Shown: piece after piece, positions 24,976 to 36,494 of the stretch
Layout of the letters: the number at the start of each line of letters is the position of its first letter
How positions within the stretch are numbered: position 1 is the first letter of the stretch
Source: Armigeres subalbatus
Taxonomy: Eukaryota; Arthropoda; Insecta; Diptera; Culicidae
DNA length: 64,000 nucleotides
Direction: 5' to 3'
Assembly (NCBI RefSeq): GCF_024139115.2
Contig: NW_026942986.1
Span: 51,010 to 115,009 of the forward strand
Notes under the pieces: model-generated
The model's input: the letters and a program-made list of their open reading frames with translations, nothing else
Database searches by the model: none
What the model was told of the DNA's origin: nothing
Position numbers and translations under genes: made by a program

Positions 24976-25790
24976 CCAGTAACGGGCGGGAATTCCCTTC
25001 TGTCTTGTGCACTTCCTGCAATGTGGGTGCGAAACATATCTGAATTATGAAGGTGGGTTGAGTACCAAAACAAAGCTTTGAAAGTTTGGTACAATAAAAC
25101 TGTATATACATGGTAGTATTGGGTCGTATTTATGAAAAAAAGAATATTAGTAGGGTGGTTCAAAAGACCAGCTCCACCACGCTTACTCGATTCCGTCCCA
25201 TGTCTGGAGTCTCTCAAAGCCGATTTGACAAAATAAAGCTGATTTATGGACAATATGCCGGCTTTATTATCACTGGCTAGGGCTCTCCCTTCAAACGTGG
25301 CGAAAAGAGAACCACATAGCTGAAAAAGCAGAACAAACTGACCTGAAAGATCCATTGATTACGTACGCAAATAGTATTTTACACCCCTCCACTTACATTA
25401 ATTTTTGTATGAAGTAATGCTCGATATAGTATCACAGAAAAATTGCTTTTGTTATTCACGTTTTGATGCTTTAGTAGCCTAATTATCATGCGATAGACTG
25501 CAACATCGATTAAATCGATCAACTCAATATGGAAGACATTAATATGATTGTCTATGGAGAAAGCTCTGAATATTTCATTCAGTCATATGGTCTCCTCCTG
25601 CTAGCGCCCAAATGAGAGGTCAAATCAGAATAATATTAAATTCAACCTCGCCATATCAACTCTCTAGCAGACTACAGATGGCCGTAAGCCCCTCATTCTG
25701 CCAAACCATTCGATAGACAATTCCAGAATTATAAATCATATTCTTGACTGAGCGTGGCGGGAGCAAAATAATTTTGAGTGCCACCCTAAC
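24976..25790. other. Intergenic DNA without supported genes
   Basis: Nothing recognised. The minus-strand 131-codon frame at 24960-25355 has no motif. Confidence 0.35.
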
Positions 25791-25791
25791 A

Positions 25792-25930
25792 CAGCGTCGA
25801 CTCTCTCACATCTCGATGTTCATATCCGAATTCTCCCTATGTCGAGAAGTTCCTCAGTCCCTCATTTACATCATTTGGGCATCCCATCTCGATAACCTCT
25901 CTATCTCGATATTTCTATCTCTATCGTAGA
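25792..25930 (+). mobile_element. pogo-like (Tc1/mariner superfamily) element end, degraded
   Basis: It starts CAGCGTCGACTCTCTC and contains ATCTCGATGTTC, CTCCCTATGTCGA, TTCCTCAGTCCC and TATCTCGATATTTC. All are shared with the better copy at 63816-64000. The CAGTCGACTCTC-type terminus is characteristic of pogo/Tigger-like elements. Only one end is visible. Confidence 0.5.
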
Positions 25931-25944
25931 ATTCGTTGAACAAT

Positions 25945-26465
25945 CCAAAGATTTTCTGAGGAAATTCCGGGAAATGCTACTGAACTTCCGGAGGAATTGC
26001 TGGAAGAATTCCCTGGAGAAAACTACAAGATGATCTGGAGGGGTTTCTAGAGGAACGGTTGGGTTGATTTCCTGAGAAATAACTGAAGAGATTTAAGGGT
26101 GGAGTTGCTGAGAAATTTTCGGAGGAATTCCTGAGGAACTTCGGAAGACTTGGAAGAACTTTCGGGATTACGTTGAGAATTTCCAGAATCTTGAACAAAT
26201 TCGTAGGAATCATTCAGGAGGAATTTCTGGGGAAATTTCCGAAGAATCTTGGAGGAACTTGAAGAAACTGAGGATTTTCTTGGAGGAACTTCCGAGGAAT
26301 TCCTTGGCGGCAATTTTACGCAGACATTTCTGGACGAACTTACGTAGGAGCTCCTAGAGGTACTTCCAAAGAGATTTTTGGAGGAATTCCTGGAGTAACT
26401 TCAGGAGGAATTTAAGAAAGATTTCCAGAGGGATTTACTGAAGAAATTTTGTATGATTCCCAAAA
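25945..26465. repeat. Decayed minisatellite array 3
   Basis: Degenerate units around GGAGGAATTCCTGGAG and GAACTTCCGGAGG, the reverse-strand form of the satellite. It begins directly after the pogo-like end. Confidence 0.8.
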
Positions 26466-26863
26466 TAACTGTCCTGCAAAAATGTGGTGCAAAATGCAAA
26501 TCTGAGTACATCCCATTGAAAATTGGAGAGAGACAAATTTCTTGTGGAAATGAAAATGATTTATAGTATATTATAGTTTATTATGAGGAATTTTCGTCTA
26601 AATTCTTCCTTTTATTTTTCTACATGATTTTACACCAATTTCATGATAATAAAAAAAACTAATTTAAATTTCTTGAATTTTTGTTCTTTAAAATTTTCAT
26701 GGGAGGTCTTATTTAAAATTAAATGAAATTCTTTTTTCAAATCACGGAACACAGAGGAAATTCGCAATCTGGAAAACTGAAATGCTAAAATCAGATAAAT
26801 CCAGGCGAATTTCCGAAATCTATTTTCTTATTTTGGCCGTTTGGTAAATTAGATAGGTCATTA
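26466..26863. other. AT-rich intergenic DNA
   Basis: Nothing supported. Confidence 0.4.
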
Positions 26864-27010
26864 GGGGCCATCCACAAAGTACGTCACGCTCCTAGGGGGA
26901 GGTTCTGAACAGCGTGATGACTCATACAAAAATTTTAGAGGCTTAAGAAAAGTGATGAAGGGGAGGGGTTGAAAAGAACAAATTTTTTAAGACGTACTTG
27001 CGGATCTTCC
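26864..27010. mobile_element. MITE with GGGGCCATCCACAAAGTACG termini
   Basis: The left end, GGGGCCATCCACAAAGTACG then TCACGC (26864-26890), is mirrored at 26991-27006 by GACGTACTTGCGGATC, an imperfect inverted copy. A short terminus of this type is very common in mosquito genomes. The element is about 145 bases, non-coding, and carries an internal GGGGAGGGG. Confidence 0.6.
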
Positions 27011-28907
27011 TTGATGTTCTGAAGTAATGATCGAAAATTTTCACAGACACGGCAAACGTCATTTCAAAGAATACGTCATAGGAATTTTGAACCAGCACAC
27101 AATAAAAAAAAGTCCGTTTGACGTCTAAATGCGTTATCAGCCAGCTAGTGTAAATGTGTTTGAGATTTTACGCCTAATAATAGTCTATTATGCCTCGTAA
27201 TATTTAGCATGATCTACATAGAAGCCGCTAAATCTATGTTAGTAAATCAAATTATATTTTCTATTCGCTGACTTATTGATTGTCTTCAAGTATATTTAAA
27301 TAAGTAGATAATTCTTCAAATATTTTGAAATGTCTTCAAAAAGTATTCAAAAAGTCTTTATGAAATAAAAGTCTTTACAGAGGTTCAAATGTTCTAACGA
27401 AGACATGTCAGACAAATCTGACATCGCTCAGTCCCGTGGTACACCTTGAGGTTAAAAAATAGCAGTAAGCAGCTCTGACTGGGGTTTAATCATCGTGGAG
27501 TTTATTTGTTGTTTAATTGGTTATGATAATATCAAAATAAATAATTTGTTATATTGAGCATACGTTGAAGACAGATGTTGTTGGCTGGTAATTTAGTTGT
27601 TCGCAGCCGATGTTACAACGCGTTTGTTTGCTCTGTTATGCTGCCCGACTGAAATAGCCAGATAGTTGCCAGCCAGTAGCGTCTACGAGATGATCAGCGT
27701 AGTAAGCCGGAAACGCGTAACGCCAATTACGTTTTGATTTAATTGTCACCGAAAAGCCAATTAAAACAACAAAAAGTGTTGTCTTCCAAAAAGCCAATGA
27801 TAAGGACCCATGACGTATAACGACATTAAAAGGAATCAAAGTTGCGGTTGAAAATATTTTTGTCATTTCTATTGACTGGAAATTCAAAACCTGAAAAGTG
27901 TTTATTTGGATATAGGTTTGCCCAGCAGGAAGTCGCACAGGAGCGCATCTTTAACAAAAATAGCTTGATGATTAACTCTAAAAGTGAGTTGAGAAAATAT
28001 TTTCCACTAGAATGAGATAGACACGTAGTGTCTTCCGAAAAGCCAGCAATGTTAACATGAGCAACTTGCTAAACATCCCAAGTTTCTATCTCTTATATAA
28101 CAACTTGTCGTTTTATGTAAAACCCCTAATAAAATCTTATTTTCATTCTAACTTTTTTCCAATGATTTTTCTCTATTTTTCCGTCTCTTCATAGTTAGTT
28201 AACAAGAATATATAAGTTTTTTGTTGAACATTGTAAATATCTCATCTCACATAAATAAAAGCTATCAGTTAAATTATACATATTTTTAGAGAGGCATTCC
28301 ACTGTGATTACCTTTAATTGCAAAAGGTCGTAAATTTCTTCATGATATGCGTTAAATCGCTTATTTAAAGGTACATTGAAAACTTTTTACGACAAGAGCC
28401 TCACGAATGTTGTGTTAAATACTTGTAAACCCAAGGAAAAATCATAATACGGAATAATTTTGCTTATAGAGAAAGTTACAATGTTCAGCAAAACATAAAT
28501 TTTACTGGTTTGATAGTTTTGTAGAAGAGACGGAAAATGAAAAAATTGTCAGAGCAGTTTAATTTAAGGAATGATTTTAAGGATTTACATAAAACCGTAA
28601 TAATAAATACTGATTAAAACAGCAGAAACATCTGCTGCGGGTAATTTTAGACAAATAGTGAACCAATGGCTGATCACTGACATCGTTGGATCCTCATGTA
28701 TCAATAGCCAAAGAAGTCGAAGGTTGCTCTAGAAGATACTACAACTGTTTTAGTGAAAGTATGCGATGACAGAGAATGAATACAAATCAAGTTGAATTTA
28801 AAAACAATTTCTTTTGGGTAGGCTTAGAAAATCTCTTCATATCACGTTATAACAAATGCAAGGATGAAGCTGTTGAGTCACAATACGTAATCAACTGGAA
28901 GCACGAT
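27011..28907. other. Intergenic DNA without supported genes
   Basis: AT-rich. A 100-codon minus-strand frame at 27636-27938 has one hydrophobic stretch but no good start context, codon bias or family match that I can see. Confidence 0.35.
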
Positions 28908-28932
28908 NNNNNNNNNNNNNNNNNNNNNNNNN
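28908..28932. other. Assembly gap (25 N)
   Basis: A run of 25 undetermined bases. Sequence on the two sides may not be truly adjacent at the stated distance. Confidence 0.99.
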
Positions 28933-28957
28933 CTAGAAGTTACGTATTGCTCAGATA

Positions 28958-30560
28958 TTTTTTCGAAATTCCTTTAGGAACTTCTAAGAATTATTTCAGC
29001 ACTTCCATGTGTGAATTTTCCGGAGTGCTTGTGGAGTTCCTCAGGGAATTTTACAGGATTTTTCCAAGAAATTCTTCGTAATACCTCCAGGAACTTTACA
29101 GGGAATTCCTGGACGATTTTTAAGAATTTCACGGGAAATGGGATTTTGGAAGTTCCTTCAGAAATATTTTTCTTCCTCTAGGGTATTCCACCGGATGTTT
29201 CTCTGAAGTTCCACCAGTAGTTCCTTCGGAATTCAATCAGGCTTTCCAGGAATTCATTGAGATTTCTTTAGGCATTTATCTCAAATTCCTCCAGAAGTTC
29301 CTCGGAGAATTTCTCTGAGTTCTTTTTAATTTCTCCAGGAGTTCCTCCTGAATTCTTACGAAGTTCCTTTGGGAGTTCATCCTAGAATTTTACGAGAGTT
29401 CCTCCAGGATTTCCAACGGAAATTCGTCCTGTAGTTCTTCAATAAATTCCTCCAAAAGTTCCACCGCAGTTCCTCCGAGAATTCCTCTGATAATTTCTCC
29501 GAAATTCCTATAAAAAACTCGAGAGTTCCTCCGAAATTACTCTGGGGTTCTCCGGAGTTCCTTTTCGAGAAATGCAAGCCGTGGTGAAATCCTGGAGGGA
29601 TTATCGTAGAAACTGCTGGTGGATCTCCGGAGGAATTTCAAAGGAACTGCCGGAGGAGCTCCCTAAGATCTCCCAAGAACTCCGGAGGAATTTCAGGAGG
29701 AACTCCCAAAGAATTCCTAGAAGACCTCCCGGATGAGCTCCCAGAGAAACCATGAAGAACTTCGAGGAATTTCCAGCTTAATTTCTAAAGAAAGCCCAAA
29801 TGATTTCTGAAAAAGCCTGAATAATTCTGAATAGCTTCGGTGGAACTCCCGAGGAATTTCCGGAAACTTCCGGATGAATTGCTGTGGAATTCTCGGAGGA
29901 ACTCTCGAAGGAATTTTCTGGAAGAATTTCTGAAGAAACCCCTGGGGAATTTTCAAAGGAACCCTGGGAAACTACCAGAAGCATTCTTGAAACAAGAGAA
30001 TTCATCTTAGACAAATCTCGTCTAGCGGAACCTTTGTTGGGGAAATTTCGAAGAGCTTCTGGTGAAAATCTATATAAATTCCTGAAGAAGCCTAAATAAA
30101 TTCCAATTCCGAAATTCCCGAAGAATTTTCAGAGGAACTGCCGATAGAACTACGAATATCGAAGGAAATCCAGAGAAATTCTTGGTGGAAATGCCGGTGG
30201 AACTCCTGAGGAATTTTCGGAGAAACCCTGGAGGATCTCCCAGTGGAAATCTTGAAGTTTCCACCGGAATTCTTTCAGGATTTCATTGCGAATTAATCTA
30301 GGAATCTTCGAAAATTCCATTGTTGATTTATTCCTGGAGAAATTCTTTGATTTTCACAAAAATTATTCGAAACAATTCACGGAAATTTTTATGGAATTTA
30401 CACAAGAAATTCGAAGATTTTTCGTGAAATTTTAGAATGTTTATGCAATTTTGAATTTTCACGGAATATTCTTATTCTTAAAAATTATGGGAAACAGCAC
30501 GAAATTATTTGACTTATTGAGGAATTCTGCAGAACTTATAAAGAAGTTCGTGAAGATTTT
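28958..30560. repeat. Decayed minisatellite array 4
   Basis: Diverged units of the GGAATTCCTCC/GGAAGTTCCTCC family. Around 29600 the dominant orientation changes from the TTCCTCC form to the GGAGGAA form. It becomes AT-rich beyond 30345 and ends where the RTE-like LINE begins. Open frames are repeat by-products. Confidence 0.8.
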
Positions 30561-30587
30561 CTTGGAGTATTCATTTCATTTATTTAG

Positions 30588-32412
30588 TTAACATCTAAAC
30601 AGATAACACTGAATCAACAATTTGACGCCACAATGCAGGTTCGAGGCCGCATCTCTCCATCCTCGGATACGCCCCACGCTCGCCGTCGTTCTGCACCTGG
30701 TCTGCCATCTCGCTCGCTGCGCTCCACGCCGTCTCGTACCTGCCGGATCGGAAGCGAACACCATCTTTGCAGGGTTGCTGTCCGGCATTCTTGCAACATG
30801 TCCTGCCCATCGTACCCTTCCGGCTTTAGCTACCTTCTGGATACTGGGTTCGCGTAGAGTTGGGCGAGCTCATGGTTCATTCTTCGCCGCCACACACCGT
30901 CTTCTTGCACACCGCCAAAGATGGTCCTAAGCACCCGTCTCTCGAATACCTGACTGCTTGAAGTCCTCCTCGAGCATTGTCCATGTTTCATGCCCGTAGA
31001 GGACAACCGGTCTTATTAACGTCTTGTACATGACACATTTGGTGCGGTGGCGAATCTTTTCGACCGCAGTTTCTTCTGGAGCCCGTAGTAGGCCCGACTT
31101 CCACAGATGATGCGCCTTCGTATTTCACGACTAACGTTGTTGCAGTCTTAGTTAGGATCCGAGGTAGACGAATTCTCGACCACCTCGAAGGTATCCCCGT
31201 CTATCGTAACACTGCTTCCCACGGGCCCCTGTCGCGCTCGGTTCCGCCCACAAGCGATACTTTGTCTTGACGCATTCACCACCAGTCCAACTTTTGTTGC
31301 TTCTCTTCAGGCGGATGTACAGTTCTGCCACCTTTGCAAATGTTCGGCCGACAATGTCCATGCATTCCGCGAAGCAAATAAATTGACTGGATCTGTTGAA
31401 AATCGTACCCCGCTGTTCCACCCGGCTCTCCACATGACACCTTCTAGCGCAATGTTGAACAACAGGCACGAAAGTCCATCACCTTGTCTTAGGCCCCGGC
31501 GCGATCTGAACGAACTGGAGTGTTCGCCGAGATCTTCACAGTTTTGCACACCATCCACCGTTGCTTTGATCAGTCTGGTAAGCTTCCCAGGAAGCTGTTC
31601 TCGTCCATAATTTTCCATAGCTCACGCGGTCTACTGTCGTATGCCGCCTTGAAATCAACGAACAGATGGTGCGTTGGGATCCGGTATTCACGGTTTTGAA
31701 GGATTTTGTACAGAAAGATCTGGTCCGTGTCGAGCGGCCGTCAACGAAGCCGGCTTGATAACTTCCCACAAACTCGTTCACTAATGGTGACAGACGACGG
31801 AAGATGATCTGGGATATCACTTTGTAAGGGATTAGATGGTGATCACTGAAAGTTCTCACACTCCAGTTTGTCGCCTTTCTTGTAGATGGGGCATATAACC
31901 TTCCTTCCACTCCTCCGGTAGCTGTCGGTTTCCCAGATTCTGACTATCAGTTTGTGCAGGCAAGTGGCCAGTTTTGGGCCCATCTTGATGAGCTCAACTC
32001 CGATACCATCCTTACCAGCGGCTTTTGGTCTTAGCTGTTGAATGGCATCCTTAACTTCCCTCAAGGTGGGGCTGGTTGGCTTCCATCGTCCGCTGAACTG
32101 ACGTAGTCATCTCCTCCGCTGCCTTGACTTTCACTGCCTGTACTCTCAGCGCCATTCAGATGTTCCCGTAGTGCGCTTCCACCTTTCAATCACCACACGT
32201 TCGTCCGTCAAGATGCTCCCATCCTTATCCCGGCACATTTCGGCTCGCGGCACGAAGCCTTTGCGGGATGCGTTGAGCTTCTGAGAACTTGCGTGTTTCT
32301 TGAGAACGGCATATGCTGTTCCATCTCTCGCACTCCGCTTCTTCCAGGCGGCATTTCTTCTCCTGAAAAAGGCGGGTCTGTTGTCTCTCGCTTCCGTCTA
32401 TAACGTTCCACG
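30588..32412 (-). pseudogene. RTE-like ORF, reverse transcriptase domain (broken, catalytic site lost)
   Basis: In order on the minus strand: AIQQLRPKAAGKDGIGVELI (RT start, about 32010), ICPIYKKGDKLECENF, SQIIFRRLSPLVNEF, SYQAGFVDGRST (31740-31810), RRGLRQGDGLSCLLFNIALE (about 31440-31500) and a C-terminal block near 30600-30800. The FADD catalytic box is replaced by FAEC (about 31375), so both metal-binding aspartates are gone. There are several frameshifts. The element is dead, but the RT signature is unmistakable. Confidence 0.8.
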
Positions 32413-32542
32413 TTCTGCCGGGTACCTTGCAGCGCGACCGCCGCGCTGCGTCCTTCTCTCCAGAATCTGTCTGCATCTTCGTCGAACCAATCGTTCCGTC
32501 GACTTCGACCACATATACCCGACGTTGTTCTCCGCTGCGTCG

Positions 32543-33430
32543 TTAATGGCCTTTGACTGTATTCCAGCAGTCCTCAAGAGGGGCCCCATCTGAGCTCACT
32601 CTTCCGGCAACGTGCCTCGAGATGTGCGCGTATGCAGTGGCGACATCAGGTTGCTTCAGTCGCTCTAGGTCGTACCCGGCGGTCGTCGGTACCGAACATT
32701 GTTGATGACGGATAGTTTTGGGCGCAGTGTTAACCATCACCAGATAGTGGTCAGAGTCGATGTTAGCGCAGATAGTCCTGACGTCGATAATGTCGGAGAA
32801 GTGCCGTCCATCAATCAGAACGTGGTCGATTTGTGATTCTGTCGCAGTGGTGATCTCCAGGTGTACGATACGGAGGCTGTGTTGTGGAAGCATGAATGGC
32901 CATATTCTTGGAGGCGGCGAAATCAATTAGTCGTAGGCCGTTTTCGTTCGTCAGCGGTCAGCGCTGAACTTTCCAACAGTCGGTCTAAACTCCTCCTCTT
33001 GGCCAACCTGAGCGTTCAAATCTCCTATGATGATTTTGACGTCGGTTGGGCAGCTGTCGTACTACGTTCCAGCTGCGCGTAGAATGCGTCCTTATCATCA
33101 TCAGTGCTTCCGAGTGTGGGCTATGGACGTTGATTATGCTGAAGTTGAAGAACCGCCTTTGATCCTCAACCTGCACATTCTTTCATTGATCGGCCACCAC
33201 CCGATCACGCGCCTTGCATATCGCCCATCACTATGAAAGCTGTTCCCAGCTCGTGTGTGTTGCGCAGCTCTGGTAGAGTATGATTACCTCTAAACGTTCG
33301 CACCATTGATCCTTCAAACAAACCTCCTGCAGCGCCACGATGCCGAATCCACGGTCCTTGGAGCATCGGCGAGATGCGTGTGCTCCGATGAAGTTGAGAG
33401 CTTTGCAGTTCCACGAACCGAGTTTCCAAT
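32543..33430 (-). pseudogene. RTE-like ORF, AP-endonuclease domain (broken)
   Basis: Target-nicking endonuclease of the LINE, split over at least three frames. At its 5' end are the STRISPMLQG and IRHRGAAGGLF blocks (33205-33429), then FNFSIINVHSPHSE (33000-33170). Near its end QIDHVLIDGRHF and IDSDHYLV (32700-32850) are seen; the S-D-H is the catalytic histidine motif of APE-type nucleases. Frame changes make it non-functional. Confidence 0.7.
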
Positions 33431-33714
33431 CGCAGTCCCTTTTCGTCGCAGTGGTCTGCCGATGGTTCCGGTCCGTACTCTTGTTGATTGTTCGTTGCTT
33501 ATGATTTTTAAAGGCTGGCTTGAGGGCCTGACACCAAACCCCTAAATTTCCGGAGGACCATTCCTCCTTATTTCCGGTGGACCATGGTGCACAGTTTCAC
33601 TTTAGAGTCCTCGCTGGCACTCGGACGATGATCAGCGCCCCTAACATGGAGAACAGACGCTGTTGTGAGCCGATCCTGACATGGAGAACAGACGCTTCTT
33701 GGAGTAAATAATGG

Positions 33715-33860
33715 TGGAATTTTCGGATCAATTTCCGCAAAATTTATGGTGGAATTCCTGAAGACACTGCCGAAGAGTTGCTGGAGGCATTCCTAAAGAA
33801 TCCTGATAGAATTTTGATAGAATGCGAGCAATTGTCGAAGGAAATCCTGGAGAAAGCTTG
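33715..33860. repeat. Decayed minisatellite array 5 (short remnant)
   Basis: GGTGGAATTCCTGAAGACAC, GAGTTGCTGGAGGCATTCC and similar words continue the array 4 style directly upstream of the LINE. This supports insertion of the LINE into one array. Confidence 0.6.
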
Positions 33861-34390
33861 CATATTGATTTTTCTGCTATTTTATAATAAATATTATTTC
33901 AGAGAGGATTTGTTTAGAAATTCAGATGTATGGTTCTAGTTTTCTTAAACTTATGGAAGAATGCATAAGACAAGACTTATGGAAGATTGCAGGATCATTA
34001 TAATAATTGTTATAGACGATTTTATATTCTTTTGAATACTAAGTTCGATAATATTTTCTCACTTTATTTAAAAATATCTGATGAGCAATAAATCACGCAT
34101 TTTAAATCCATTATTGTTTCAATCATTATTGTTTCATTTGGTTTGGATTTGGTTTCATGGATATTCATGTGTTTTATAAAACTACGATTTAGAAGACCAA
34201 AAGTTGGCCCCCTTCTCGAAATCCTGGCTACGCCCATGATGTACTCCTTTCCAATAGAACAGTGTCGATAGAGTCGCGTTTCATATCGTTCCTTATCCGT
34301 TGACGTTCCATGATGCAAAACGGGTCCTTGAGATGCGGCGATTAACACACGTGGATTTTCGGTCATCTGGGAATCAGTCTATAAGTCGAG
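33861..34390. other. Intergenic DNA
   Basis: No supported gene. A minus-strand 100-codon frame at 34064-34366 adjoins the OTU remnant and may belong to the same element, but it has no motif that I recognise. Confidence 0.3.
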
Positions 34391-34865
34391 CTACACGCTG
34401 CGCAGGACAACTGTAGCCCATCTATACCGCGAACGAACGGGTTGAGGAGCTGCAAGGGAAGGTACACTTCCGTACGATCCGGCTGGATGTTCCGGATCCT
34501 CTAATATGTGCGCTGTCATAATTGGAATGCGATTCACGGACGTAAAACGGGAGCCTTCGACGACATTGTGTAAATGAATTTCCACACCCAACAAAGAAGA
34601 AAGAGTTGTGATGTAGCATAGCCTGATCAATGCGTCCCAGTTTCAGAAGGAACGAAATATGAGCCATCCTTCTATCGGAAGTTCGCATTCAGAAAGTAAA
34701 GGGTGTTGTATACTGCACGTGTTCGGCTACCAAGCAACGGAAAATATGCAAACACTTCAACGGAAGGAATAGTACCACATCTGTGTCCAACGCACATATC
34801 GAGGCACTAGCATATCAAACTCCACAACTTTACTTCCAGCAGGTAGGCTTACCAGAGCTATAGGC
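34391..34865 (-). other. Possible continuation of the OTU-bearing element
   Basis: Minus-strand frames (34391-34688) contain a cluster with HISFLLKLGRIDQAMLHH and a cysteine pair, directly downstream of the OTU remnant. They could be the next domain of the same element or gene. I cannot name it. Confidence 0.2.
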
Positions 34866-35409
34866 TCAGTTATGTACTCGTAATAAGTTCAGCTCAATCG
34901 GACGAATGCATATTACACTGTCATAATGGGTCCTTTCCATTGTCATCATCCAGATCGCGATAGTATACATGATAACGCGGCGGTGGATGGATTTCGGAAT
35001 TAGCAGGCAGAAATTGAATTCAGCATCGTTCTGGTGAACAACAATAATTACTCCATAGTGATTAGAAAGAGCAGCCAATGATTCAGAGCTCCCCAGTAGC
35101 CAGGCTGCTTTGCCGTCTAAATACATTCCTATTTTTCTTTCAACAGGTACATCCAAACGGATTAGCTCACACGCCATTGAGGTTAGGGTCGGACGATAAA
35201 AGTCTAGATCCGACAGCATGGCATCAACTGCAAGCAATCGCAACCGCAAACATAGGGTTTGAACAGAGGATTTTGAGGTGTAATACCAAAATTTGATGAA
35301 CTAATGAACCAAACAAACAGTCTCCATCGAGTGGTATTTTCAACAACCAATATTGGGCACCTTTTCTATCTTTAATCGCGTCCATTGTAACAAATTTCTG
35401 CACAAACAC
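34866..35409 (-). pseudogene. OTU-like cysteine protease, frameshifted remnant
   Basis: From an ATG near 35383 the minus strand reads MDAIKDRKGAQYWLLKIPLD then GDCLFGSLVHQI. The D-G-D-C-L-F block is the OTU active-site motif with the nucleophilic cysteine. After a frame change near 35240 a second frame continues (34866-35249) with RLLAVDAML, SLAALSNHYGVIIVVHQ and, near its end, HYDSVICI, which fits the OTU catalytic histidine. OTU proteases remove ubiquitin. In insects they occur both as host enzymes and inside transposons, including Helitron-like (Helentron) elements. The frame shift and TE-rich setting favour an element-derived relic. Confidence 0.6.
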
Positions 35410-35949
35410 GGTACTTTTCCACTAAAGTTTGATAACACGTGATTGTAAAATGAAAATTAGAGGTACATAAGTATGTGTGTAAGACACAATGTGAGATGGT
35501 GTATGTTGCGCATTATGTTATATTAGTTAAAGCATATTAGGTGAGGAGGGTAGAAGAAAGAAGATAAGCGGCAGCAAACAAATCAAATAAGGTTAGGACA
35601 GACAGACATGTATTTAAACGCATGATAAAATAAGCCATCCATCCCTCGTAATATTTTCAAGTGATTCCATTACACGCTCTTAGTTTTATACACCTTTGCT
35701 GGAAAATAACCCTTAAAATATATCTATATATTTTTATGGAATATATTTTGTACAATCGATGTTTCTTAAACCGACAACTATTTACTATCTAGTTCCAAAC
35801 AAAGAGTGGGCTCAAATTAAATAGTGAGTGGAATAACAGATGAAGATATTTCAATAACCACGCTTATTATAGCTTTCTTATCGCTTTAACCTTTTCCTAT
35901 TTTATTTTCACTACACTGTTCCAATAATCACCACTGATATAGCTCTATT
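35410..35949. other. AT-rich intergenic DNA
   Basis: Nothing supported. Confidence 0.4.
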
Positions 35950-36370
35950 ATATTGGTTCTAGCACTCTAAACCGGAAACGGACGCGAAATCGTTTCCATA
36001 CTCATTCCATCGCCTTTCATCCCTCTTCCTAACTTCTATAGTCTTTAAGCGGCAATCCGTTAACCAAGACGAACCTTGCCATTAAATACCAACTTCCAAA
36101 TCCATAAAACTGCATGAGTCCGCACTAGTGCAGAGGTATATTCGGTAGTGGCCGCGCAAATGCATCATCAATTCTTCCTTTTCCTACATTGATCTGCATT
36201 CTGACGTGGCAGGGCCAGTATTGTCAAACAATGAGATCACCAGTACTTGTACATTGAAGATGAATGTTAATCCAAGAATCATCTGTTGGTTCCCTGTACA
36301 AATACAGCTGGTCTGGCAATAATGGAGTATCAATCAAGCTCAAGCTCAAGCTCAGCTCAATAATGATGCT
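35950..36370 (+). repeat. SINE-like repeat, copy 1 (5'-truncated)
   Basis: It aligns through most of its length with 36606-37090. Shared words include TTCTAGCA, GTTAACCAAGACG, GTGCAGAGGTATATTCG, TTCTGACGTGGCAG, GATCACCAGTACTTGTACAT, ATCTGTTGGTTCCC and a CAAGCTCAAGCTCAAGCTCA tail. It lacks the tRNA-like head of copy 2. Confidence 0.7.
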
Positions 36371-36494
36371 CGTGGGTGTCGGAGTTCAGTGATCTCTCTT
36401 GTTTCGGACAGCAGAACGATCGGGTCGGCCGAATTATTGTGTTCTGATTGCGCGGCCGGTAATAAAATTAATCAGTTCTAGTGCTCTATCATGT

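Larger units (their letters stand above)
30565..33710 (-). mobile_element. RTE/JAM1-like non-LTR retrotransposon, inactive
   Basis: On the minus strand the order is: a 5' region with two copies of ACATGGAGAACAGACGCT (33651-33669 and 33677-33695), an APE endonuclease, a reverse transcriptase, and a 3' end tailing into AACTAAATAAATGAAATG. Many frameshifts break the single long ORF expected for this group. The element sits between decayed satellite arrays 4 and 5, so it probably inserted into one older array. The RTE/JAM1 clade name is from recall of the RT motifs and short A-rich tail, and should be treated as likely rather than proven. Confidence 0.75.

Noticed and set aside
27636..27938. 100-codon minus-strand frame with a hydrophobic stretch
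   Set aside because: No homology recognised, no promoter, and codon use like the AT-rich background.
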